In this document: positions 1 through 8,863 of the stretch, one piece after another
Layout: every line of letters starts with the position of its first letter
Position numbering within the stretch: position 1 is the stretch's first letter
Source of the DNA: an uncultured Flavobacteriales bacterium
GTDB lineage: Bacteria; Bacteroidota; Bacteroidia; Flavobacteriales_D; Crocinitomicaceae
Reading direction: 5' to 3'
Length of the DNA: 64,000 bases
NCBI GenBank assembly: GCA_937973685.1
Contig: CALJKJ010000002.1
Location: 1-64,000, forward strand
Notes under the pieces: model-generated
Database searches by the model: none
The model's input: only the letters and a program-made list of their open reading frames with translations
Told to the model about the DNA's origin: nothing
Made by a program: the position numbers and the translations under genes

Positions 1-3000
1 AAAGTTCCATAACAACGATTCTACAAGACAGGGTTGGCACCATTTGGGTTGGCACACAAGACGGGATAAATCGTTTTGATGGTCAAGAGTTTCAAATTTT
101 CACTCCCGACAACACAAAGGGTTTAGAAAGTGGTTTTATTCTTTCATCACACACCGCAAAAAACGGATTTTTGTGGTTCGGCACATCAAATGGATTAACC
201 GCTTTTGATCCAAAAACAGAATCATTTAAAACGTATTTTTTACCAAATAAAACCACCTTTCCAGTAGAGGAGATTGCTGAAGATACCGCAGGCAATTTAT
301 ACTTGGCAACAACAACAAGGGGCCTCGCTTTTTGGAACAAAAACACAAAACAAACCCAGCTTTTACAAGTAAATTTACCATCCAAACACCTGCATTATAT
401 AAAGTTTCTAACCGCACAAACGCTCTTAATTTCAACAGAAGACAAAGGTGTTTTTACTTATAACATTGTTTCCAAGCAATTGGTAAAATGTGTTGGTTTA
501 CAAGCGAACAATACTGGTTTTATTATTAACGATGCCGAATGGTATCAAGGAGCGGTGTTTTTATTGGGAACAACGAAAGGATTGTGGTTTTTCAATATTC
601 AAAATGGAAAATGCGCTCCGTTTTTAAAAGAGCAAACAGCCATTTATGGCGAAGTTGCTGTCTCTGATATTTTTTTGTTTTCAAAAAACGAATTTTTTGT
701 AGCAACAGAAGGAAGCGGTTTGTTGACGGTCAGCAAGCAAAAAGGCAAGTACAACGTATATCAAAGTAAAAAAGACATCTTTCAAAAAAATGCTTTGCAA
801 TATGATGAAATCAGTGAATTGTATGGCGATAAAACGGGTGCAATTTGGGTGGCTACACTTCGTGGTTTAAGCTGTTTTAACCCTTTTAATCAAGGTTTTT
901 TGGGTGTTGGGCCAACAGGAAATCTCAAACAAGGATTGCCATCTCCGAGTGTTTGGGGATTTGCCGAGAGCCCAAGTGGCGAAAGCTGTTACATTGCTTC
1001 CGATTATGCGGTAACACAACTCGACAGAGCAACGGGAGTTTACAGACAGTTTTATATCAACCAAGGCGATGAAAATGCGTCAAGTGTTTTATCGGTTGCT
1101 TATTTGAATCCAAACACGCTGTTGGTTGGTTGTACGGATGGATTGTATCAAATTACACACAGCCCAAATCAGTATGAGGTTAAAAAAATCCGCTACAAAG
1201 GGATTGACAACCCGAGCATGTTTGAAAAAGTTTACCGCGTAGTTGCCTATGATAAACAGTCATTTTTTCTGGGAACAAAAGGAGGTGTGTTGTTGTATGA
1301 TTCAAAAACAGGTTCGTTCACACCTTTTTCCCTGAATTTAAAACAGCCAAATCGTTCGATAAAAGGAGGTGTGTGTAAAGCAATTTACAAAGGAATTGAT
1401 GGCACAATGTATTTTGGAACGAGTGAAGGAGGACTTTCTGTTTTGAAAAAAAGTAAGAATCAGTTACAAATCACACCTTACAAATGGAACACTGCGCTAA
1501 CAAAAGCGAGCAAAGACTACATACTCAGTATTTATCAAGACAAGCCCAATGAATTATGGTTGGGAACAACCGGTTCGGGGATTTTACAACTCAACACAAA
1601 AAAGGGTCAAGTAACCGCTTTTTCCAAAAAAGACGGGCTGCCAAACAATTTTATTTACGGGATTTTATCCGATAAAAAAGGAAACCTGTGGTTGAGTACC
1701 AATAGGGGAATAGCAAAGTTTTCACGCACAACGAAACAACTTGAAAATTACACAGAAGTCCACGGACTAATGAGTAACGAATTTAATACAGGCGCTTATT
1801 TTTCATCGGTATCGGGCGATTTGTTTTTTGGAGGAATTGCAGGGTATAATTTTTTCAATCCGATAAAATTGACTGTTGACCAAACACCGCTAACGGTTAG
1901 TTTTTTAAAGTTTAAATTTGACGACAATTGGTTGACGCCAGCAGATAAAAACGCACCTTTTAAAAATGCTTTTGCGCAAACGAAAAAAATTACGTTGCGC
2001 TACAACCAACGAAGTTTTACCGTGCGGTTTGTCGCTTCCGATTTAATGGACAACCGCTTGATAACCTATAAATATCGTTTGGTTGGATCGAATGAAAATG
2101 AAGTTTTACTTGGAAACAATAACGAAATTCGTTTCAACTCACTATCCCCAGGATCTTATTATTTGGAGGTATATGCAAAACGTTCAGGAGGCAAATGGAA
2201 CACCATTCCAGCATCGTTAGAGATTGAAATTGCCGCTCCTTTTTGGGGCAAATGGTGGTTTTGGGCAATCGTTGCGTTTGTGCTTATTATTTCGGGGGTG
2301 ATTTTTGTGAAAAGCCGCATTAATTTAGCGCGCAGGGATCAAGTTCGATTGGAAATGAAAATTGTGGAACGCACGCGAGAAATCCGCAATCAAAGCAGAA
2401 AAATTGAGCAACAAAAACAGCTACTAGAAGTAGAAAAAAACAAAGTTGACGAGCAACAAAAATTACTTCAAATAGAAAAAGATAAATCCGAAAAATTGCT
2501 TCGGAACATCATACCTGAATCGACTGCAGAAGAACTAAAAAATAATGGCCGAGCAGAAGCCCGCGCCTATAAAATGGTTTCTGTTTTGTTTACTGATTTT
2601 GTCGGATTTACGAAAATAGCAGAAGGCTTAAAACCGACTGAATTGGTCAATAAATTGGATATTTATTTCCGCAAGTTTGATGAAATTATTGTCCGTAATA
2701 ATCTGGAAAAAATCAAAACCATTGGTGATGCGTACATGTGTGCTGGTGGGGTTCCTCTGCGCAACGCAACCAATCCAATTGATGCGGTTTTAGCGGCGTT
2801 ACAAATTCAAGATTACATGCAGCGCTTGAAGCACCAAGCAATTGCAAACGGAACAGAATATTGGGATTTGCGCTTGGGAATAAACACAGGCGAAGTAACT
2901 GCCGGAGTTATTGGAACGCAGCGTTTTGCTTATGATATTTGGGGCGCAACAGTAAACCAAGCACAGCGCATGGAAATGATGGGAGAACCTGGAAAAGTTA

Positions 3001-3794
3001 CCATTTCCGGCGCGACATTCAAACACATTGAACCGTATTTCGAGTGCTCTTATCGTGGAAAAGTTCAATCGAAAAGCAAGGGTTGGATTGAGATGTATAC
3101 GGTTGAACGGATCAAACCGGAGTTGTCTATTAATGGCGAAGGACTCATTGCAAACAACCGTTTACAGCAGATTGTAAATTTACACCAATCAAGTCGGATC
3201 AATTATTACAAGGCAGAAAAAAGTGTGCTCAAAATACTTGAAAAAGGACTATCTAAAAAATTACATTACCATTGCATTGAACACACAAAAGATGTTGTGC
3301 GCGCTGTTGAGCGGTATGCTTTGATGGAAGATGTGACCGATGAAGGTTTGTTTTTATTGAAGTCAGCAGCAACATACCACGACGCAGGTTTTGTCGAAAG
3401 TTACGAAGACAACGAATACATTGGCGCCCGCATGGCGGAAGAAATGTTGCCAAAATTTGGTTATTCACAGGCGCACATTGACCAAATAAAAGCATTGATT
3501 TTCGTTACTCAAATTCCACACACACCAACAAACAAGCTAGAAGAAATCATGTGTGATGCGGATTTGGATTATTTGGGCCGTGCTGATTTTCATGAAATTG
3601 CTGATAAATTGCGCAGAGAATTACGCGAACATGGAAAATTGACCAGTGATCGTGCCTGGGACGAAACACAAGTTGCCTTTTTATCCGGGCACACGTATTT
3701 CACCAAGACAGCGATAGCTAGTCGTCAAGCAAAAAAAGAACAAAACTTACAAGAGGTCAAGGAGCGTTTGTTGAAAAACGAATATGCTGATTAA
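1..3794 (+). CDS. Propeller sensor / adenylate cyclase / HD-domain fusion protein (5' partial)
   Basis: Reading is open from base 3, so the N-terminus lies outside the window; the first in-frame start codon inside (TTG at 171) is internal. The visible part has, in order: two-component-regulator propeller blades (repeated IWVGT/GLW-type strands, about 3-1850), a Y_Y_Y-type beta domain (about 1900-2230), one membrane helix (about 2247-2325), a charged coiled coil (2340-2520), a class III nucleotide cyclase domain (about 2565-3100) and a C-terminal HD domain (about 3230-3700). The cyclase keeps both metal aspartates (LFTDF and TIGDAY), the adenine-selecting Lys (KTIGDAY) and Asp (YDIWG), and the Asn/Arg pair (VNQAQRM), so cAMP synthesis is predicted. 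The HD domain shows YHDAG and a later CDADLDYL. Propeller outside, cyclase and HD inside is inference. Whether HD hydrolyses cAMP is unknown. Confidence 0.9.
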   Translation, partial: SSITTILQDRVGTIWVGTQDGINRFDGQEFQIFTPDNTKGLESGFILSSHTAKNGFLWFGTSNGLTAFDPKTESFKTYFLPNKTTFPVEEIAEDTAGNLYLATTTRGLAFWNKNTKQTQLLQVNLPSKHLHYIKFLTAQTLLISTEDKGVFTYNIVSKQLVKCVGLQANNTGFIINDAEWYQGAVFLLGTTKGLWFFNIQNGKCAPFLKEQTAIYGEVAVSDIFLFSKNEFFVATEGSGLLTVSKQKGKYNVYQSKKDIFQKNALQYDEISELYGDKTGAIWVATLRGLSCFNPFNQGFLGVGPTGNLKQGLPSPSVWGFAESPSGESCYIASDYAVTQLDRATGVYRQFYINQGDENASSVLSVAYLNPNTLLVGCTDGLYQITHSPNQYEVKKIRYKGIDNPSMFEKVYRVVAYDKQSFFLGTKGGVLLYDSKTGSFTPFSLNLKQPNRSIKGGVCKAIYKGIDGTMYFGTSEGGLSVLKKSKNQLQITPYKWNTALTKASKDYILSIYQDKPNELWLGTTGSGILQLNTKKGQVTAFSKKDGLPNNFIYGILSDKKGNLWLSTNRGIAKFSRTTKQLENYTEVHGLMSNEFNTGAYFSSVSGDLFFGGIAGYNFFNPIKLTVDQTPLTVSFLKFKFDDNWLTPADKNAPFKNAFAQTKKITLRYNQRSFTVRFVASDLMDNRLITYKYRLVGSNENEVLLGNNNEIRFNSLSPGSYYLEVYAKRSGGKWNTIPASLEIEIAAPFWGKWWFWAIVAFVLIISGVIFVKSRINLARRDQVRLEMKIVERTREIRNQSRKIEQQKQLLEVEKNKVDEQQKLLQIEKDKSEKLLRNIIPESTAEELKNNGRAEARAYKMVSVLFTDFVGFTKIAEGLKPTELVNKLDIYFRKFDEIIVRNNLEKIKTIGDAYMCAGGVPLRNATNPIDAVLAALQIQDYMQRLKHQAIANGTEYWDLRLGINTGEVTAGVIGTQRFAYDIWGATVNQAQRMEMMGEPGKVTISGATFKHIEPYFECSYRGKVQSKSKGWIEMYTVERIKPELSINGEGLIANNRLQQIVNLHQSSRINYYKAEKSVLKILEKGLSKKLHYHCIEHTKDVVRAVERYALMEDVTDEGLFLLKSAATYHDAGFVESYEDNEYIGARMAEEMLPKFGYSQAHIDQIKALIFVTQIPHTPTNKLEEIMCDADLDYLGRADFHEIADKLRRELREHGKLTSDRAWDETQVAFLSGHTYFTKTAIASRQAKKEQNLQEVKERLLKNEYAD

Positions 3795-3830
3795 CTGATA
3801 TTGATCAGTTTTGGTGCCGCTTGATTGTTG

Positions 3831-3838
3831 TAACTTTG
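3831..3838 (+). promoter_or_regulatory. -7 box TAACTTTG, 4 nt before the start codon
   Basis: Exact match to the Bacteroidota TAnnTTTG box. A TTTG at 3810-3813 could be the -33 element (17 nt spacer). The box ends 4 nt before the ATG at 3843, which predicts a leaderless transcript. Confidence 0.6.
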
Positions 3839-3842
3839 TCGC

Positions 3843-5405
3843 ATGAAAATCCGCATATTCATCGTTTTGTTTTTGCCGTTTATTGGCTTTTCCCAATTAC
3901 CGCAGTTTTATTCCTTGCAATTTGACCCAATAGTTGTCCCGGAATTCATGGGGGTTCAGTCTTTTGCCGTAGGCAGATCAGGCGACGAATTGTTACTAAT
4001 TGGCGGACGATTAGATGGTTTGCACCGCAGACAGCCTTGGGCTTCGTTTGATTCAGCAGGACACAACAATCAATTAATCGTTATTAACCTTGTAACAAAA
4101 CAGCTTTGGAAAAAAAGCGTCAATGACTTACCCGCAGATTTAGCAGATCAATTAAAAGCAACGAATCATTGTGCGACGCAAGTTGCTGATTCGCTTTATT
4201 TAGTAGGTGGATACGGCATTTCACGCTCAAAAAACGACCACATTACCTTTCCGTCAGCGGTTGCGTTATCTGTTTCAACAACAATTCAAGCGATTAAAAA
4301 CCAACAGGTTTCGGAGCAATTATTTCAAGTAATTCACCACGACAACTTTGCAGTAACCGGTGGACAATTACAAGTAATTGGAAATACATTTTATTTAGTC
4401 GGTGGGCATCGTTTTGATGGAAGGTATAATCCAAAGAACGGACCTTCATATGTTCAAACATACACCAATCAAGTCCGTCAATTTACATGGAACAACTACC
4501 CAGCATTCTCTATAATAACGAACGAAGAGTTGTTACACAAGCGGGATTATAATTTGGTAAAAGTCTATGACAAAACTGGCGCAGCATCTTTTTTGGCGTG
4601 TTCCGGTGTTTTTCAAGCAGATGTTGATTTGCCACACCAATCTGCCACATCCATTTTCCCATCAGGACAAGTGAAGCAAGTTCCAAATTTCCGTCAATTC
4701 TTCAATCAATACGAATGTCCCGATGTCAACTTGTTTGACACGATCACCAAAACAAATCACGTGTTATTTTTTGGCGGAATTGCGCAGTTTTATGACAGTT
4801 TAGGTGTGTTGGTACAAGACGATGACGTGCCATTTACCTCACATATTTCTGTTGTGGAGTACAATACCGGCAACGCTGCTGAGTTCCTTCATCCTGCAAA
4901 CATGCCACAGTTGTTTGGCGCGGGAACGGCATTTATACCGGTTCAAGAACGGATTCTTTTTAATGCCAAGACATTGAGCACGCCATTGAAATTAGGTTAT
5001 TTGGTCGGTGGTATTCAGTCGTCTGCAAAAAACATTTTTTGGATTAACGAAGGTCAAGAAAGTGCCGCTGTTCCAACTATTTATGCGGTAACATTGTTGC
5101 CTACTAACGTAACACTTCGTCCAACAGACACAACGAATCAATTAAATGTTGATTTACTAAATGTGGGCAAGGACGAGCGTTACCGCTTGTTTTTTGATTT
5201 GAATGAAGCGGCAACTGTTACTGTTCATTATTATAACGAAAGCGGGGAGTTGATTCACAACAAAACACGTTTTTGTCAAGCAGGAACCACCGCTTGGAAA
5301 ACGTTATTACCCAAAGAAAAAGGAATGTACCGCGTAAAAATCACGGTAACATCAACAGCAATGAAACAACTATCCGTTTGGGATCAGTTTTTGAAAATTA
5401 ACTAA
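3843..5405 (+). CDS. Secreted kelch-like beta-propeller protein
   Basis: A 520-residue protein with a clear signal peptide (hydrophobic stretch ending FIGFSQ at about residue 18), so it is exported. The body carries kelch-type strands ending in double glycine (LLLIGGR, LYLVGGYG, FYLVGGHR, VLFFGGI, GYLVGGI), which suggests a five- or six-bladed propeller. The last ~100 residues look like an Ig-type beta domain (YRLFFDLNEAATVTVHYY region) and are not a clear T9SS sorting domain. No catalytic residues are recognisable; a binding or surface role is the safest reading. The start is fixed by the -7 box 4 nt upstream. The 3' end overlaps the convergent stress-protein gene by 8 bp. The specific function is unknown. 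Confidence 0.75.
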   Translation: MKIRIFIVLFLPFIGFSQLPQFYSLQFDPIVVPEFMGVQSFAVGRSGDELLLIGGRLDGLHRRQPWASFDSAGHNNQLIVINLVTKQLWKKSVNDLPADLADQLKATNHCATQVADSLYLVGGYGISRSKNDHITFPSAVALSVSTTIQAIKNQQVSEQLFQVIHHDNFAVTGGQLQVIGNTFYLVGGHRFDGRYNPKNGPSYVQTYTNQVRQFTWNNYPAFSIITNEELLHKRDYNLVKVYDKTGAASFLACSGVFQADVDLPHQSATSIFPSGQVKQVPNFRQFFNQYECPDVNLFDTITKTNHVLFFGGIAQFYDSLGVLVQDDDVPFTSHISVVEYNTGNAAEFLHPANMPQLFGAGTAFIPVQERILFNAKTLSTPLKLGYLVGGIQSSAKNIFWINEGQESAAVPTIYAVTLLPTNVTLRPTDTTNQLNVDLLNVGKDERYRLFFDLNEAATVTVHYYNESGELIHNKTRFCQAGTTAWKTLLPKEKGMYRVKITVTSTAMKQLSVWDQFLKIN

Positions 5406-6216
5406 ATAAAACGCTACCGAATTTTCCTTCTATTGGATTGACAATTAACGTTGGAATGTGTGCGTCGTTGGTGATAATGTATTGCTCGTAACTTGCTGTG
5501 ATGACGCCAAACATGTTGTTACGGTTCAAGTTCATAATAGCGATCAAATCGGCTTCTAAATAAACAGCATGTTTCACTACTTCTTTATCAAACCCATTTG
5601 AGGGAGCAACTTTAGTCGTAACATCAATTCCTCTTTCGTGGAAAAACTTCACAGCAAACTGAATGTTCGCTTTGACTTGACGGCGTAAAAACTCATCCGA
5701 TTCATCAGGTGTGATCAAGTGAACACGTGATTTGAAATACGTTGCGATGTTGGCAACATAAGCCAATTTTTGTTTTGTTTCTTTATTTAAATCCAGCGGA
5801 ACTACGATGTCATCGTATCCACTTTCTTTGATTTCTTTTTCTTGAACAACAATAAAAGGAACTGTTGAGTGTGTGATTACTTTAAGCGCGTGACTTCCGG
5901 TAATGTGTTGCCAACCATGTTGACCATGTGTTCCCATGAAAATTAATTCGGCATTGGCTTCTTTTGCTAGGTCACCAATATCTTCGAAAATGCTACCTAC
6001 ACGAACAACTGGAGTGATGACAACCCCTTCTGCTTCCTGTTTTTTGATGATTTCTTCCAATTTTTCTTGCGCTTCTGCAATTGCTTTTTCTTTCGCAACA
6101 ACATGCAATAATTGAATAGTTCCTTGTGTTGTTTTTGCTGTATTAATAGCGTGTTTTAAGGCGTTATCAGCAACAATAGTGAAATCATGGGGAACGATAA
6201 TGGTTTTCTTTTCCAT
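5398..6216 (-). CDS. Universal stress protein, tandem UspA domains
   Basis: A 272-residue cytosolic protein with two UspA-like halves. The first half opens with IIVPHDFT and DNAL and ends with the nucleotide-binding loop GTHGQHG...GSHA (G-x2-G-x8-G-S, one residue shorter than the usual spacing), followed by STVPFIVV. The second half starts near DDIVVPLDL and ends HIPTLIVNP, but has no clear glycine loop, so probably only one half binds ATP. Family members act in stress endurance; no specific partner is visible here. It is a single gene, converging on and overlapping the kelch gene by 8 bp. A -7 box lies 28 nt upstream of its start. Confidence 0.88.
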   Translation of the reverse strand: MEKKTIIVPHDFTIVADNALKHAINTAKTTQGTIQLLHVVAKEKAIAEAQEKLEEIIKKQEAEGVVITPVVRVGSIFEDIGDLAKEANAELIFMGTHGQHGWQHITGSHALKVITHSTVPFIVVQEKEIKESGYDDIVVPLDLNKETKQKLAYVANIATYFKSRVHLITPDESDEFLRRQVKANIQFAVKFFHERGIDVTTKVAPSNGFDKEVVKHAVYLEADLIAIMNLNRNNMFGVITASYEQYIITNDAHIPTLIVNPIEGKFGSVLFS

Positions 6217-6244
6217 AGTAATATGCAGGTTCGTTTTAGCTTTA

Positions 6245-6252
6245 CAAAAGTA
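6245..6252 (-). promoter_or_regulatory. -7 box TACTTTTG for the universal stress gene
   Basis: Exact TAnnTTTG on the minus strand (plus strand reads CAAAAGTA), 28 nt upstream of the ATG at 6216. This gives a conventional short 5' UTR. Confidence 0.5.
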
Positions 6253-6390
6253 ACGATGGAAACAACGTAAACACTTATTTTTTTATTAGATTATTAAAAA
6301 TAAACCGTTAATAATTCAAAAAGTGTCCTATTTTTTGCACTTTTGTCCTGATTGACACCGTGCAAAAGCGCGCATTAAAAATCAAAGTAA

Positions 6391-7908
6391 ATGCCGATAA
6401 TAGGAAAGTTAGTAAAGAAAACAACTGAATTTTCAACGAAACGAAACGCTTTCAAGGGTTTAGATTTCAAAGACCAGCTTACAGCTTTGTCAAAGTTGTT
6501 GAAGTTTTCTGCGAAAACACGCTTTGGTCAATACCACGATTTTAATGCTGTTTTAGCAGCCGAGGATTTGGTGAAAGCTTTTCAGGCTGCCGTTCCGTTT
6601 ACAGATTACGATGATTTGTACAACAAATGGTTGTATCGTTCAATAGCAGGAGAGAAAAACATAACGTGGCCGGGTGTTGTCAAATACTTTGCGTTATCGT
6701 CAGGAACAACAGGCTCTCCCAGCAAACGTATTCCTGTTACAAAACAAATGATACGTTCGTTTCAACGCACAACGATCAAACAATTTGCTGCGACTTCGCG
6801 CTTGGATTTATCGCCTGCTTTTTATCAAAAATCTTTTTTAGCAGTAGGCGGATCGACCAAATTAGAACATGTTGGCAATCATATTGAAGGCGATTTGTCA
6901 GGTATATTAAAAAAACACACGTCCGTTGTGATGTTGCCGTTGACAAAGCCAGATCCAAAAACAGCAGCGATTAAAGACTGGAACAAGAAACTCGACAAAA
7001 TGGTCGAAATGGCGCCACACTGGGACATTAGTACGGTTGCTGGAATTCCAAGTTGGTGCATCATGTTGATGGAACGAATAGTTGAGAAGTATCAGCTCAA
7101 CAACATTCATGAAATGTGGCCCAATTTTGAGCTATATGTATACGGAGGAGTTTACATTGAGCCGTATTTGAAACGATTCGAAAAAATCTGCGGCAAAAAA
7201 GTACACACCTTAAACACTTATTTATCATCGGAAGGTTATTTTGCTTACCAAAATCGACCGGACACGCATACGATGCAATTGTTGTTAAACACGGGGATTT
7301 TCTATGAATTTGTTCCATTTAACACAGAAAATTTTGATGAAAACGGAAACATTCATCAGCATGCGCAAGCATTAACCGTTGATGAGGTTGCTGTAGGCGA
7401 AGATTATGCTTTAATTATTTCTACGAATGCTGGTTTGTGGCGTTATATGATTGGTGATTTGGTTCAGTTTACGGATGTGCAGCGACGAGAAATTAAAATC
7501 AGCGGACGTATCAAACAATACTTGAGTTTGGTTGGCGAGCATTTATCGTTGGACAATATCAACGTTGCTATTCAAAGTACTATTGAAGAATTAGGCGTTT
7601 CTATCCCAGAGTTTTGTTTGTATGCAGATGTTGCCACGCAAGCACACTTGTGGTATTTTGGAACAGACCAACCAATAGACGGCAAAAAAGTAATGGAAAC
7701 CGTTGATAAGCATTTGTGTGCATTGAATGACGATTACCGTTCGGCACGCAAATACGATACGCTCAAATCCCCTGTTCCAAAATGTATTCCCACGAATAAA
7801 TTCTATCAATACATGGAATTAAATGGTCGCTTGGGTTCGCAGAATAAATTTCCGCGGGTGATGAATCAACATCAATCCAAAGATTGGTGCTTGTTTTTGG
7901 GAGTGTAA
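6391..7908 (+). CDS. GH3 family acyl-adenylate (amido) synthetase
   Basis: A 505-residue member of the GH3 branch of the adenylate-forming superfamily, the family that conjugates auxin and jasmonate to amino acids in plants. The three ATP/AMP motifs are visible: the serine/threonine-glycine loop LSSGTTGSPSK (about residue 106), the TYLSSEGYF segment, and the YMIGDLVQF segment. A GRIKQYLSLVGEHLS hinge follows. Length and start (MPIIGKLVKKTTEF) fit bacterial homologues. Plant GH3 enzymes activate a carboxylic acid to an acyl-AMP and transfer it to an amine; the bacterial substrate is unknown and I do not infer auxin. The gene stands alone and overlaps the convergent DMT exporter by 37 bp. Confidence 0.85.
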   Translation: MPIIGKLVKKTTEFSTKRNAFKGLDFKDQLTALSKLLKFSAKTRFGQYHDFNAVLAAEDLVKAFQAAVPFTDYDDLYNKWLYRSIAGEKNITWPGVVKYFALSSGTTGSPSKRIPVTKQMIRSFQRTTIKQFAATSRLDLSPAFYQKSFLAVGGSTKLEHVGNHIEGDLSGILKKHTSVVMLPLTKPDPKTAAIKDWNKKLDKMVEMAPHWDISTVAGIPSWCIMLMERIVEKYQLNNIHEMWPNFELYVYGGVYIEPYLKRFEKICGKKVHTLNTYLSSEGYFAYQNRPDTHTMQLLLNTGIFYEFVPFNTENFDENGNIHQHAQALTVDEVAVGEDYALIISTNAGLWRYMIGDLVQFTDVQRREIKISGRIKQYLSLVGEHLSLDNINVAIQSTIEELGVSIPEFCLYADVATQAHLWYFGTDQPIDGKKVMETVDKHLCALNDDYRSARKYDTLKSPVPKCIPTNKFYQYMELNGRLGSQNKFPRVMNQHQSKDWCLFLGV

Positions 7909-8795
7909 CTTGTTTTTTCTTCCCGCAGTCGTTTGTAAATCCCGTTTGCGATAACAAGCAACAATATTAGCAAGGAGCCCCAATAGAAGTTTCCGCTGAG
8001 CATTTTATCTTCGTGTAAAATTGGAATCGCCAACAAAATGGTATAGACAGGCTCTAGGTTGATGCTCAATGAAACGGTAAAAGCACCCAATTTTTTCATT
8101 ACTTCGATGGTTGCCAAAAACGCAAACGAAGTACACGCAATGCCTAAAAATAAGAGCCATCCGAGATCAGAACCCGACATTTTGAATAAATCACTAGTTA
8201 GTTTTTGTTGCGCGAAAAATATTACGGAGATGAATAAAAAAGCGATTCCCATCTCGTGGAGCGTGATAGCTGAAGCAGGTGTTTCTTCGGCGAGTTTTGC
8301 ATTGAAAACCGAAAACAACGCCGCACACAATGCCGAAAACAAGCCGATATAAAGCGCATTTAAGTGACTAGCGTGAATGCCGCTTGAAACGATATAAATT
8401 CCTAGCACCACAATCAGTCCGAAACAAAATTCCACCCAAGAAAAGCGCTTTTTCATGATCAAGGGCTCCAACCACGTGACGTGTAGCGTTGTTGTTGAGA
8501 GACACAAAATTCCCAATGAAGCTGTTGAAAGTTGAATGGAAGTATAAAAAGTCATCCAGTGAACCGCAACTATTATTCCCACGCCAAAGACTTTCAATCG
8601 TGTTTTACTGTCGGTAATTTTCCGGGGCAAACCGAGCCATTTCAATGCAAAAAAGAGCGAAACAAATGCTATTAACACCCGAAACCAAACGATGTTTAAC
8701 GCGTCAATTTGGATGATTTTTCCTAAAATACCTGTAAAGCCCCACATAAATATGATGACGTGCAGCAATAAATGATATTTGTATTTTGAAAACAT
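7872..8795 (-). CDS. EamA/DMT-family transporter
   Basis: A 307-residue inner-membrane protein with about ten hydrophobic helices in two similar halves, typical of the drug/metabolite transporter (EamA) family. Typical features are the opening FMWGFTGILGK, the WFRVLIA segment after helix 2 and the NLEPVYTILLA segment in the second half. The substrate cannot be read from sequence. I place the start at 8795 rather than at an upstream in-frame start at 8858, because an exact -7 box ends 5 nt before this ATG and MFSKYKYH leads straight into helix 1. The 3' end overlaps the GH3 gene by 37 bp. It is divergent from fbp. Confidence 0.85.
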   Translation of the reverse strand: MFSKYKYHLLLHVIIFMWGFTGILGKIIQIDALNIVWFRVLIAFVSLFFALKWLGLPRKITDSKTRLKVFGVGIIVAVHWMTFYTSIQLSTASLGILCLSTTTLHVTWLEPLIMKKRFSWVEFCFGLIVVLGIYIVSSGIHASHLNALYIGLFSALCAALFSVFNAKLAEETPASAITLHEMGIAFLFISVIFFAQQKLTSDLFKMSGSDLGWLLFLGIACTSFAFLATIEVMKKLGAFTVSLSINLEPVYTILLAIPILHEDKMLSGNFYWGSLLILLLVIANGIYKRLREEKTSYTPKNKHQSLD

Positions 8796-8800
8796 TCGAC

Positions 8801-8808
8801 CAAAGGTA
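8801..8808 (-). promoter_or_regulatory. -7 box TACCTTTG, 5 nt before the transporter start
   Basis: Exact TAnnTTTG on the minus strand, ending 5 nt before the ATG at 8795. It supports the shorter transporter start and predicts a leaderless or nearly leaderless mRNA. It is 32 bp from the divergent fbp -7 box, so the two -33 regions must interleave. Confidence 0.55.
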
Positions 8809-8840
8809 ATGAAATGAAATAAAGTCTCTAATGATTTGTC

Positions 8841-8848
8841 TATCTTTG
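8841..8848 (+). promoter_or_regulatory. -7 box TATCTTTG for fbp
   Basis: Exact TAnnTTTG followed by C, 15 nt upstream of the fbp ATG at 8864. It is divergent from the transporter promoter. Confidence 0.6.
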
Positions 8849-8863
8849 CCAAAAACAAAAACT

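Noticed and set aside
171..173. TTG at 171 as the start of the cyclase fusion gene
   Set aside because: The reading frame continues upstream to base 3 with propeller-blade sequence (IWVGTQDG), so the true start lies outside the window.
6627..6887. Alternative-frame ORF inside the GH3 gene
   Set aside because: Shadow of the GH3 coding sequence, with no start signal or family similarity. Many other overlapping ORFs were set aside for the same reason.
8831..8863. Upstream in-frame start for fbp
   Set aside because: It overlaps the -7 box and adds residues not typical of FBPase.
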